NCBI RefSeq assembly: GCF_019175385.1
Contig: NC_083347.1
Span: 123,078,124-123,142,123 of the forward strand
Source of the DNA: Lycium barbarum
Taxonomy: Eukaryota > Streptophyta > Magnoliopsida > Solanales > Solanaceae
Direction: 5' to 3'
DNA: 64,000 nucleotides
In this document: in pieces, positions 9,595-19,830 of the stretch
Layout: every line of letters starts with the position of its first letter
Numbering within the stretch: the first letter of the stretch is position 1
Notes under the pieces: generated by a model
The model's input: the letters and a program-made list of their open reading frames with translations, nothing else
What the model was told of the DNA's origin: nothing
The model's database searches: none
Made by a program: the position numbers and the translations under genes

Positions 9595-12081
9595 AGGTAA
9601 AATAAAAAGAAATTTGCTAAATTACTACTAATAAGCTAACATTTTATCCATAACAAATTAAAGGGAAGAAAATGGCAATTGGAGTTTAAAAAGTTTGGCT
9701 AGATGACTTTGTCTTTCTGTTTGTTATTTTCCATTTTAACTTCTGTGCTTTCTTCTCAATGCTTCATAAACACGATGAGTCTAGATAACAAAAATTTCGG
9801 AGGGCTGCGTAATATATAAAGGCTATATGTAGGGAGGTAACTAGAATCATGAAAGGTAGATGTTATGTTTCTATAATTCCTATACCCATAGCCGTAGGCC
9901 TATACCTAAATAAAGTTAATGAATTAATTAAGAAGATTCTTAGATTTGAATGGATCATGGTCAAAGCCGTATTTAGTTACCATTTGAATCAAAGGTTCTT
10001 TGTATTAATACGTTCTTAAAATCCGAAAAAAACGCAAAACCGAACCAAACCGATAGAATTTATACTATAATGGTTTGGTTTGGTTTGAATATTAGAAAAA
10101 ACCGATTTAATTGGTTTGTTTGGTTTTAACCAAAAACCGAATCAAACCGGATCATGAACACCCCTAATCGTAAGGATATAACTACATCCAATGTGTAATT
10201 GAGGGTAATATCAAAACGTTTTGTACAGTAAATGGATATTTTCAACACCTTTTTCCTTTCCTATGCTTAGCCGGCGATTTCCTAAGGACCTGTTTGGAAG
10301 GACACATTAGAGAAACATCAAAGAAGTACATTTCATGAACTTGAAAATATTAAAGGTTATATCTTCCTCCTTTAATGTCAATAGTGATATAATAAGGAAA
10401 TTATGTTGAAACAAAATCACCTCTTCTTGTGTAGCTTAGTATTAATGGTTTAAATCATTTCAAAAGAGGACTTGATCATCAATGGCAGGAAGGACTAAAT
10501 TTTAATTGGTATAAAATTACAGCCAAACCTTCTATAACAATCATTCTCTTTTAATGACATTTAACAAGAACATATACATATTTTCTCAAATCGAATCTTT
10601 ATGTTGTATCTTAACTTTCTATAATAACTTTATACCTATAATAACAATATTTATTATTATAAATTTACAATATTCTTTGTTAAATTACTTCTTTATAGCA
10701 ATTTTACTCAAATATTTATGTTGTATTTATTATATAATAATGACCAAAAAACAATCTTTTACTTATTGTTGTGAACCGAGTTGGATCCATAAGGGCCTAT
10801 ATAGGGGCTAGAAGTGATAAATAAGACTGATCCAGTTGAGATTATTGAGACGAGTAAAATGTTGGAGAGTTTTATTTGGGATCCAGACCCAATTAGCAAT
10901 TGTTAAAGGGGACTAGAAGATAGAAAGAACGGTTATGCGAATAGTTGTGAATTATCTGTATTCTCTCACCCCTTTTCTCTGAGTTCTAATTTCTCATCCC
11001 CATTCTTATCTCTATCCTTAGTTACTTGCTATTTCTAATTCAGTAGTTTAAGTGTTAGAAGTTGTACTTGAGTATTTATGTTGAGAATTCTAATTTGTTC
11101 CATATATTTTGTCGGAGACATAACTTTAATTAAATCTTGTAGGTAATAAAACTCTTGTTAACTTGGAAGTTAAGTAGAAATTAAAAGATGTAATTGATGG
11201 CCTTTTTACCTATAACAACAATATAATACCTAAATATCAAATGCATTATAATAGTAAAACTTATCCATATCAGTTGTTTATGCCCAACCAATGAATAATT
11301 CTTTCATGCTTAAGTTTATTACTCCTTTGCTCAATTTACGTGGCATCGTTCAATGTCCAAGAGTTAAATTCTTTAGTTTTAATCATGTATTTAGACATGA
11401 AATTTTTATTTTTTTTTTAAAAATTAAAATTTACATATTTGAAAACTACGTAAAAATTACTAGCTATAGGTCACAACATTTGACAATTCAAAATATTACA
11501 AGCCATATGAAAAAAATTAAGATCAAAGAAAAAAATCACTTGACTCTCAAAATCCAAACGGTACCGCATAAATCAAGACGGATGGAGTACTTAATCACGG
11601 TTAAGTTATACATATTTTTTTACCTTATTTTTTTCATTAATTGAAATCAAAATGATTAATTGGATATATATATATCCGGTATGAACAAATATTTACCCAA
11701 TTATGATAGTCAATCAGGACAATAAAAAAAGAACAAAAGAGAATTGCATGATGAACCGAAAAGTACGTATTTGGCGCCACTTAGCAACGTCTCTCTTCTT
11801 TGCTTCTCGTTTTCTACGCAAATACAAACAGAAATTGCCTTAACCATTCTTTTCTATTCTCTTTTCTTTTTGTCTCAACCAAATCTCTCTCTTTCTATCT
11901 TTTTTTTTTTTCCTTTTTCAACATAAAAAAAAAGCTTCAAATATATATATATAATGCTCTTCTGCTTCCCTCTTCCTCCAGACATTTGACAAATAAAATA
12001 CTTTTATTTGCCGGAATCTGAACCACAACCCCACCCCCCCCCCCCCCAAAAAAAAAAACACCAAAGAAAAAATATTCAAAA
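9595..12081. other. Intergenic, repeat-rich; includes DUF810 promoter
   Basis: AT-rich DNA without convincing genes. A palindromic tract around 10018-10165 (AACCGAACCAAACCGATAG ... GGTTTGGTTTGGTTTG ... AACACCCCTAATCG) resembles a MITE or hAT end. Near 11880-11960 there is a CT-rich, then AT-repeat leader typical of a plant promoter/5'UTR in front of the DUF810 start codon. Confidence 0.4.
12031..12059. repeat. C-tract followed by A-tract in the 5' leader of the DUF810 gene
   Basis: An almost pure run of about 15 C followed by about 12 A lies some 25 bp upstream of the start codon at 12082. It is probably in the 5'UTR. Such homopolymers are length-unstable. Confidence 0.8.
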
Positions 12082-15000
12082 ATGCCGCCCGAGTTTCACC
12101 CTCCCCACCATATAAAAACTCAGCCCGCTCAAAAGCCCGGCCCGAACCGGCCCGAGTCGGACGACCCGATCATCATCGTCGACCTCGTATGGCCGTTCGG
12201 GGAGCTCGATGGGCTCGATAGGGATGATTTTCGAGAGGCCGCTTACGAGATATTCTTCACGGCGTGCCGCTCGTCTCCGGGGTTCGGTGGTAGGACGGCA
12301 GCGATTTCGTCATCCCTCAATCCGGAGGGATCGGGGGACGGAAACGGGTCCGGGCCGAGTTCGGGCCCGGGTTCCCCAAAACCGCCCGGGGTGGGGATGG
12401 CGATAACTAGCAGGGTGAAAACGGCGTTGGGGTTGAAGATGCTGAAGAAGTCCCCATCAAGGAGGACGTCTGGCGGTGCTGTTATGATGGGTCCGTCTTC
12501 GCCTGCAGGAGTTGCGAGCCCGAGGACACCGGGCTCAGCAGGCCCGCAGGCGAAGATACGGAGGCCGCTGACGTCAGCCGAGATAATGAGGCTGCAGATG
12601 AGGGTGTCGGAGCAGAGTGATAATAGGCTACGGAAAACTCTTATGAGAACTCTTGTAGGCCAAGTACGTAAATTACGTCTCTATGGAGTATTTATTTTTT
12701 TACATTTTTTGTCTTTTGCATGCATTTGAAACTATTTTATGTTCCAAAAATAGCGAATGGGAAACAAAAAGATAATGAAAAGAAAGAATCCAAAAACAAG
12801 GGCCATGTTAGGCCCAGTGGCGGAGTCACATAGAGCCGAGGGTGTTCATCCGAACCGCTTCGGCAGAAAAAAATACTGTTTTTACAAGGTTAATTTTCTT
12901 TTTTTATGTATATATAGTAGATGTTAAACCCCCTAAGGCTTCTTCGTATGTTTACTTTTTTATATTTTGAACCCCTCAGCGGAAATTCTGGCTCCGCCAC
13001 TTGTTAGGCCGGCCTAGGAACTTGTTTGTGTTTCTAGAAAAGGGTTTTTTCTAGAACTCTTGTTGTTTTATCAAAAGAAATGTTTTTTCTTAAAAAAATA
13101 TTTTTTCTGAATAAACCATAAAATTTCAATTTTTATCATTTCAATTTAGTCATTGTGATGTCATCTACTAAGCATATTTAGCCTTCAATTAATTGAAATA
13201 TGCACTTTTGATCCTCTGCTTGTGAATTCACAAAATTTAAGAATAATTAACCGTTCAGCATTTAATTACACGTGTTATATTAAGTTTGCACTATTACTTC
13301 ATATTTGAGGATAATATGCTTTTAAAAATAATCTGAATATAACATATTCCAAAGTAAATGGACTAAAAATATACATTTCAATTAATTGAAGGTTAAATGT
13401 GTTGAGTCATCATATATCACGAAGACCAAAAAAATCAAAATTTACCAATAACCGAGGGTCCAATAGTGCTAGCCCCCTTAAAAATTATTATTTAGTAGAT
13501 TCCCACTTTTCTAATTGTTTGTTTTTGGTCCAACACATGGTACTTTAGAAAATTCTTTGTGTTGTTTGCACCATGCATGTGGAATCGATAATGCAGAGGC
13601 TTGCTTGGTACTCAGAGGCGGATGTACCAAGAACCCAGGGTGTTCACCCGAATACACTGGACAAAAAATTATAATGTATATCTAGGGTAAATTTTATGTA
13701 TTTATGTACGTATATTAGCTTTTGAACACCCTGAACATATATTACAGTGTATATTTAGGTTCAATTATTTTTTCGAACACCTGAGTGAAAATCCTGAATC
13801 CGCCACTGTTGGTACTTATGCCAAATAAAGGATGATTGCCAATTATAATTTTGAAGCTTTTTCTGCAAAAAGATTGTGTAGTTTCATACTTTGCAAAAAC
13901 ATGGAATCTATACACAATTGTTTGATGGCTTTCCTTCTTTGTTTCATCTTCTTTCTCATTCAATATTTAAGGTTCAAGAGTGTGGGAATTTTGTGCAGAT
14001 GGGGAGGCGAGCAGAGACAATAATCTTACCATTGGAGCTATTACGCCATCTTAAACCATCCGAATTCAACGATCCTCAAGAATACCATCTATGGCAAAAA
14101 CGCCAACTTCGAATCCTCGAAATAGGCCTTCTCCTTCACCCCTCTATCCCAGTAGAAAAAGACAATGCATCTGCAAAACGGTTAATAGAGATCATTCAAG
14201 CTTGTGAGATCAAAACAATCGACACTAGCAAAAATTCCGAGACCATGAAATCGCTATGCAATGCCGTTGTCTCCTTAGCCTGGAGAAGTGCTGATGGTGC
14301 CCCTAGCGATACCTGTCGTTGGGCTGACGGATTCCCTCTCAACATCCACATTTATACAGCTCTTTTAGGCTCGATCTTCGATCTTAAAGACGATACGTTA
14401 GTCCTCAATGAGGTCGATGAGCTTCTTGAATTGATGAAAAAGACATGGTCTACATTGGGTATTACAAGATCAATTCATAACTTGTGTTTTACATGGGTGC
14501 TTTTCGAGCAATATGTTGTGACTAACCAAGTGGAGCCTGACCTTCTTGGCGCAACATTGATTATGTTAACCGAAGTTGCAAACGATGCTAAGAAAGTGGA
14601 CAAGGATCGTATTTATCTTAAGATGCTAAAGAATGTTTTATCCTCGATGAAACGATGGTGTGAGAAGAGATTGTTGAATTATCATGCCAGTTTTCATGCG
14701 GAAAATATTGTCCTAATGGAAAATATTATTCCTCTGATGTTCTCTGCCTCGAAAATATTAGAGGAAGATGTTCCGGGATATGGATCTTCTGCTTCTGAAA
14801 AAGGGGACGTGAAAGATGATTCGACGGGGAATAGAGTGAATCACTTTATCCGTTCATCGTTAAGGACTGCATTCAGTAAGGTTAGTATTTTAGCACTTCT
14901 ATTTTTTTTACCCTTGTAGATATACATGTTCACTTCTAATAATAACATCACTCTTTTTTTCTTCTAGACGTTGGAAGAACGGAATATAAGCGTCGCAACT

Positions 15001-16904
15001 TTTGAAAACGAAGACGTGATCGAGACACTCATCAAGTTAGCTAATGCGACCGAAGAATTGGCAACTAAGGAGAAGGAAATTTTCACTCCTATCCTCAAGA
15101 AATGGCATCCAATTGCAGCCGGTGTTGCAGCAGTGACGTTACATACTTGTTATGGAACTTTGTTAAGGCAATACCTAGCGGGTACAACTTTTCTCACGAG
15201 CGAGACAGCGTTGGTGTTGCAGAGGGCTGGTAAACTCGAAAAGGTTTTAGTCCAAATGGTGGTGGAGGACTCTGTCGATTGCGAAGATGGAGGCAAAACA
15301 ATAGTGAGGGAGATGGTTCCTTATGAAGTTGATTCAATCAAAATTAACCTATTGAGGAAATGGATCCAAGATAGTTTGAAGAAAGGGAAAGAGGTTCTTG
15401 TGAGATCCAAAGACTCCGAAGTAAGCATTTTCGTTACTCTTACAACTAATAAATAGCAACTTCCATAGTCATACTAAAACGAGTTAAAAAAAAAATCCCC
15501 GTTCACATAGGGTCAGGGGAAGGGCCGCATCCCATTAATTGATTTCACGGCTCGAACCCGTGACCTATAGGTCACGTGGAGACAATTTTACTGGTGTTCC
15601 AAGGCTTCCCTTCCCAAAAGGAGTTAATTAACGTAAAATATTTGTTATGCAGACATGGAATCCAAAATCCAAAAGCGAGCCATATGCACAATCAGCACTT
15701 GATCTAGTGAAACATTCCAATGAAGCCGTGGACAATTTCTTCGAAATTCCTACAATCATCACTGAGAATTTGGTCAATGATATCGCTGATGGCATAGAAA
15801 ACCTATTCAAAGATTATGTTACCTTTGTCGCATCATGTGGTAAGTACGAACTCAACGAATCCTATACCCGCAAGTATTTGAGGTTTTGATGCTCATATAG
15901 TTTTTTGTTCTTAAAAATGTTGCTTTTCTACAGGTGCAAAACAGAGTTACTTGCCAACACTTCCAGCTTTAACAAGATGTGGCCAAGACTCAAGATTTGT
16001 GAAACTATGGAAAAAAGCTGCTTGTAGTGTCGGATCAAATGATCCGAACCAGCATTTGACAGACGAAGATAACAATCCGCGGCCTTCAACAAGCCGAGGA
16101 ACTCAGCGCCTATATATAAGGCTAAACACCTTGTATTACCTTCTACAGCAGCTCAACTCCCTTGACAAAACACTATCACTCTCGTCGAGAGTTATCGCTT
16201 CACCAGGAAGCCGTTACAACAAGAACCGACAGCTAGCTTGCTGTTCCTTCTTCGATCAAACGCGTTCAGCCATCCAAGAAGCTGTCCAACACGTATCAGA
16301 AGTCGCTGCTTATCGTCTGATCTTCTTCGATTCCAACTCTGTATTCTATGCGAGCCTATACATAGGCGACGTAGAGAACGCACGTATCCGGCCTGCTTTA
16401 AGGATACTCAAGCAAAACCTAACTCTCTTGTGTGCTATCCTCATCGACCGGGCTCAAGCGTTAGCACTCAAAGAAGTGATGAGGGCTTCGTTCGAGGCCT
16501 ATCTTATGGTTTTACTAGCCGGTGGAACGCGAAGAAACTTTTCAAGGATGGATCATCAGATGATTGAGGAAGATTTTGAGAGTTTAAAGAGGGTATTTTG
16601 TACTTGTGGTGAAGGTTTAATACTTGAGGATGTTGTGGAAAAAGAAGCTACAATAGTTGAAGGGATAGTGGCATTAATGGGACAATCAACAGAACAATTG
16701 GTTGAAGATTTTAGCAGTGTGGCTTGTGAAGCTAGTGGAATTGGAGTTGTGGGAAATGGACAGAAATTGCCTATGCCACCAACAACAGGAAGATGGAATA
16801 GGTCAGATGCTAATACAATCTTGAGGGTACTTTGTCATAGGAATGATAAATTTGCCAATCATTTCTTAAAGAAAACATTCCACTTAGCAAAGAGGAGGGG
16901 CTGA
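12082..16904 (+). CDS. MUN-domain / DUF810 protein (plant unc-13 homolog)
   Basis: A plant-specific Munc13-like protein of the At2g33420 clade. The relative PATROL1 tethers exocytic vesicles and controls delivery of the plasma-membrane H+-ATPase; the role of this clade is inferred to be similar membrane traffic. Five exons join in frame: 12082-12663, 13999-14880, 14968-15420, 15653-15839 and 15934-16904, giving 1024 residues, close to the Arabidopsis length of about 1040. Exon 1 encodes DLVWPFGELDGLDRDDFREA and a Gly/Ser/Pro-rich linker; its GC content is clearly higher than the surroundings. LRKTLMRTLVGQ at its end joins MGRRAETIILPLELLRHLKP. Later hallmarks are CRWADGFPLNIHIYTALL, EVDELLELMKKTWSTLGI, HNLCFTWVLFEQYV, a MUN-type helical region (exons 3-5) and the C-terminal LRVLCHRNDKFANHFLKK. 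All donors are GT and acceptors AG. No frame lesion is seen. Confidence 0.93.
12817..13005. mobile_element. MITE with AGTGGCGGAG/CTCCGCCACTT ends, in DUF810 intron 1
   Basis: About 185 bp with inverted ends CAGTGGCGGAGTCAC and GGCTCCGCCACTTG and an internal GAACCCC...GGGTGTTCA pair. The same class recurs at 13610-13806, 30466-30706, 33893-34084 and 48532-48720, usually ending in the GCCACTG/CCGCCACT box. Confidence 0.6.
13610..13806. mobile_element. MITE of the GGCGGA...TCCGCCACTG class, in DUF810 intron 1
   Basis: It starts CAGAGGCGGATGTACC and ends CTGAATCCGCCACTG, with internal GGGTGTTCACCCGAA and TTCGAACACC arms. It lies less than 200 bp upstream of the exon 2 acceptor at 13998, so it has been tolerated close to a splice site. 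Confidence 0.6.
15488..15620 (+). mobile_element. tRNA-derived SINE (Au-like), 5'-truncated, in DUF810 intron 3
   Basis: This carries GGGGAAGGGCCG, the box-B-like GGCTCGAACCCGTGACC and the end CCAAGGCTTCCCTT, as in the longer copy at 37681-37863. It is flanked by GAGTTAA at 15481-15487 and 15621-15627, a likely target duplication. It is confined to the 232-bp intron and leaves both splice sites intact. Confidence 0.7.
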
Positions 16905-16922
16905 GAAAAAGTTGGTCTAAAA

Positions 16923-17023
16923 GCTATGTTGCCGCACCCGTGTTAGATCCTTAAAAATGCATAGATTTTGAAGGATCCGACACACACCAGGAGATATGTT
17001 TGAAGAGTCCGAACAGCATAGCC
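16923..17023. mobile_element. Short palindromic MITE (TATGTTGCTCGGACT class), internally deleted
   Basis: It reads CTATGTTGCCGCACCCGTGT ... GAAGGATCCGACACACACC ... GAAGAGTCCGAACAGCATAG. Compared with fuller copies at 36614-36730 and 56734-56852, the left arm has lost the CTCGGACTCTTCAAAAAT segment. It sits in the likely 3'UTR of the DUF810 gene. Confidence 0.65.
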
Positions 17024-18360
17024 TTGAAAGACAGAAAAGAAGAGAGAGGTTTGACTCAGAAAAGAAGAGAGAGGTTTGACTTGTACAGAAAAAATCAAGA
17101 AGAACTAAAATTTTCTAAGTATATATATATATGCTATTAAAGCTAAATTTTTTAATTTGAAGGATGTAAAGTAAAGCCTTCTAGACTATAAAAAGGTTTG
17201 TAAAGGAGTACTACTTGAGAAACTTGTACTAATTTATCCTCATTGTATCTTCATGGAACTAGGCATTATTTGATTGTATAATGCTTCTGATCCTTTTTTA
17301 ATCACTCAAGAGAGATTATTACTTTGACAATATATTATTTTATTGTATAAGCACTTTAATTGATATAGTAAGGGTGCCAGAGTGGATTGTTTTACATTAG
17401 GACGGGTTAAACGGGTAGAACAAAAATAGTTAATTTCACCTAATAACGAATTTTGACCATGTTATTTAAGCGACATCCAGATTCCAGTGTTTTAAAATTG
17501 GCTTACTTGTAGCCGGTTTGACAACTTTAGATAAAGTTTGCTCCTCCTTATTCTTCTTCTTTCAAAAGCTTTGCTCGATATTGCTTAATAATGATAAATT
17601 AATTACGGTTTGAAAATAAATAAATTAAATTGAGGTATAAGAAATGAATTAGATGAGATAACATAAGTGAAATGAAATGAATAAATTACTCACAAAGTTC
17701 AAACATATGAGTCTGAAACATCAAACAAAAATGTCTAAAGTTTGGATTACCAACACAAACTTCAGACCAAAAGCTGTTCTATATGATGGTTGAACTACCA
17801 AGCAAAGCTTCAGAGAATGCTTGCACGGGCAATATGCAAAAATTCAAACATTTTATTTGAAGTTACGCTTTGACAAACTTTAACTTTAGACCATACGTCT
17901 AAAGTTTGTCACTTAGACACGAGTTTCTTCAACTTCAACCCCGTAAATCTGAAGTTGATTCTGAAGCGACTAAACTTACAAAAAATTATGAAGCTCGACT
18001 ATGACTTAAATCACAATCCTCAAATCGGTTATCCGTGCACTTGCCCCGAATAAAAGACGAGTTGGGTCATCGACTTGTGGTCTTAAACTATAATTGTTTA
18101 ACTACCAAAAGTATCATATGAATTTTACGGTCTTATACACGACGTATCATTTTTAAAAGAAATTCTCGTTAAGAATAAAATGGGTATCGAAATTAAAAGA
18201 TATGTAAATATGAATAAATATATTCTTTTCAAAAAGAGATCTAAAGTGAAAATAAGATACATGAATTGAATGAAAGAAGTATATCAAAGTTTAGTTTTCT
18301 CCCTTCTCTTATGATGTGAAAACAAAAAGTAAAAATAAATGAAAATAAATTACACTCTTG

Positions 18361-18473
18361 ACCCGAGGGTCTTTCGGAAACAGCCTTCTTACCTAAGGTA
18401 GGGGTAAGGTCTGCATACAATCTACCCTCCCCAGATCCACATTATGGGACTCACCGGGTATGTTGTTGTTGTA
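18361..18473 (+). mobile_element. TS-type SINE (3' part)
   Basis: CCCGAGGGTCTTTCGGAAAC, TAGGGGTAAGGTCTGC, CTACCCTCCCCAGA and the tail GGGTATGTTGTTGTTGT match the body and TTG-rich 3' end of the tobacco TS SINE family as I know it. It is a likely part of the kinesin promoter region. Confidence 0.75.
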
Positions 18474-19099
18474 AATGAAAATAAATTACACATCAGGCTG
18501 ACCCACTTAAATACATCGACACTTTCCAGCTATTACATCACAAGTAGTCCTCACAACATATTAAAACTAGCCGTTACCAAATCTAACGTTAAACTTCAAA
18601 AAACATCATTGAACAACTTCAAAACACATCCCAAAAAAAAAAAAAAATACAAACTTTTTTCTTGTTCTTTCACTCTTCCCTCTTCCATTTTTTCTTAGCT
18701 CAGATAAAAATTCTCAAATTCTTAGAACAGCAAAAAAATAAATAAATTGAATCTTGAATTTTTCGGTTTCTTGAATTCTAGCTGTATCATTCTCCAATGG
18801 CACCAACACCAAAAAACCAAAGAACCCCAACACCATTTTCAAAACTAAATCATCATACCCAAATACACAATTCAAGAACACCACAAGTAAAGCACAAACT
18901 AAATTTCACCAATGTAAAACAACCTTCACTAAACCCTACTACTTTAACAGAGCATCCTATTGAAGTTATAGGCCGTATTCGTGATTATCCAGATAGGAAA
19001 GAACAGCCATTATCGTCTTTACATGTTATAAACTCCGATCGAGGGTCCCTAAGAGTGAAAACCGATATGGGGTATCGAGATTTTAGCTTAGATGGTGTA

Positions 19100-19104
19100 T
19101 CTTT
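19100..19104 (+). repeat. Target-site duplication (left) of the kinesin copia element
   Basis: TCTTT at 19100-19104 is repeated exactly at 24452-24456, just outside the 3' LTR. Five base pairs is the normal TSD of Ty1/copia integrases. Counting it once makes the kinesin reading frame continuous across the site. Confidence 0.95.
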
Positions 19105-19706
19105 TGTGGGGTCCAGTCCCCTATCCCATATTTTAAGAAAGGAAGATTTTTCTTCCTTTGACAAATTATACATTGGCAACAATTGTGGACTTGGCTAACA
19201 AGCCAATTTCTTTGTTCACATTTTCATGATGTAAGCGCTTACCTCATCATAATCGTGATGTAAGCGCTTACCTCACCATAGGAAATTCATTCCTATAAAT
19301 AGGCAGCTTATGGTTCATTTATACACACCAAAATCTCAGACAATACATCTGAGTGAGAGCAAAAGTGAGGTATTCCATAGACTGTAAGAAAATAGTCTGT
19401 GAAGAAAAATAGAGTGTGAGTGATATTGTAGTGAGGTGGGAAAATCAAAAGAGTGTTATTTCTTTTGAGGGTGTAGTGGTCTTAGGAGTATTTGTACTCG
19501 TTACTACACAGTGTAAAATTTCTCTATAGTGATATCAGCTGCTCCTCTTGGCCGTGGTTTTTCCCTTATTCAGAAGGGTTTCCACATAAAATCTTGGTGT
19601 CATTATTGCTGCATTTTATTCTTGCTGATTTAACCATAAGTTAGTGTTCCGCGTTTATCACTAATACCGTGAATATTATTTTTGCGGGTCTATTTTATTC
19701 CCATCA
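19105..19706 (+). repeat. 5' LTR of copia-1
   Basis: Begins TGTGGGGTCCAGTCCCC and ends TTTTATTCCCATCA, with TG...CA borders. It contains duplicated GATGTAAGCGCTTACCTCA boxes and a TATAAAT element. It is 602 bp, the same length as the 3' LTR. Confidence 0.95.
19228..19300 (+). promoter_or_regulatory. LTR promoter: duplicated palindromic box plus TATA
   Basis: The 19-bp box GATGTAAGCGCTTACCTCA occurs at 19228-19246 and 19257-19275; each contains the perfect palindrome GTAAGCGCTTAC. A TATAAAT follows at 19294-19300. The arrangement (repeated box just upstream of TATA) resembles the stress-responsive U3 regions of Tnt1/Tto1, but the factor is unknown. The identical arrangement is in the 3' LTR (TATA near 24039) and in copia-3. 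Confidence 0.7.
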
Positions 19707-19707
19707 A

Positions 19708-19725
19708 GTGGTATCAGAGCCAAGG
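19708..19725 (+). other. Primer-binding site of copia-1
   Basis: GTGGTATCAGAGCCAAGG begins two bases after the LTR end. TGGTATCAGAGC is the usual complement of the 3' end of plant initiator tRNA-Met. Confidence 0.9.
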
Positions 19726-19830
19726 TTCTGTCTGAGTATGCTCTGTGGTTGCAGCACAGTCTGAACTTCCACATCAGAAAAGAATTACTTTGGTCTTCGA
19801 ATAAAATAATATTTGTATTTGTGATAAACG

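Larger units (their letters stand above)
16905..18796. other. Intergenic region between DUF810 and the kinesin gene
   Basis: This contains the DUF810 3'UTR, a small MITE (16923-17023), and AT-rich DNA with scattered AAGTTTGGA/TAAAGTTTG motifs around 17690-17960. A TS-type SINE (18361-18473) lies about 320 bp before the kinesin start codon. No other gene is seen. Confidence 0.5.

Noticed and set aside
8163..10165. A single hAT element bounded by TAGGGCTGCTTATC and the complement of AACACCCCTAATCG, containing the hATC fragment
   Set aside because: The ends look similar, but flanking sequences share no 8-bp duplication and the inner end sequences differ, so they probably belong to separate elements.
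12209..12406. 65-codon open frame within DUF810 exon 1
   Set aside because: It is a shifted frame of the GC-rich linker; the DUF810 frame has clear family motifs.
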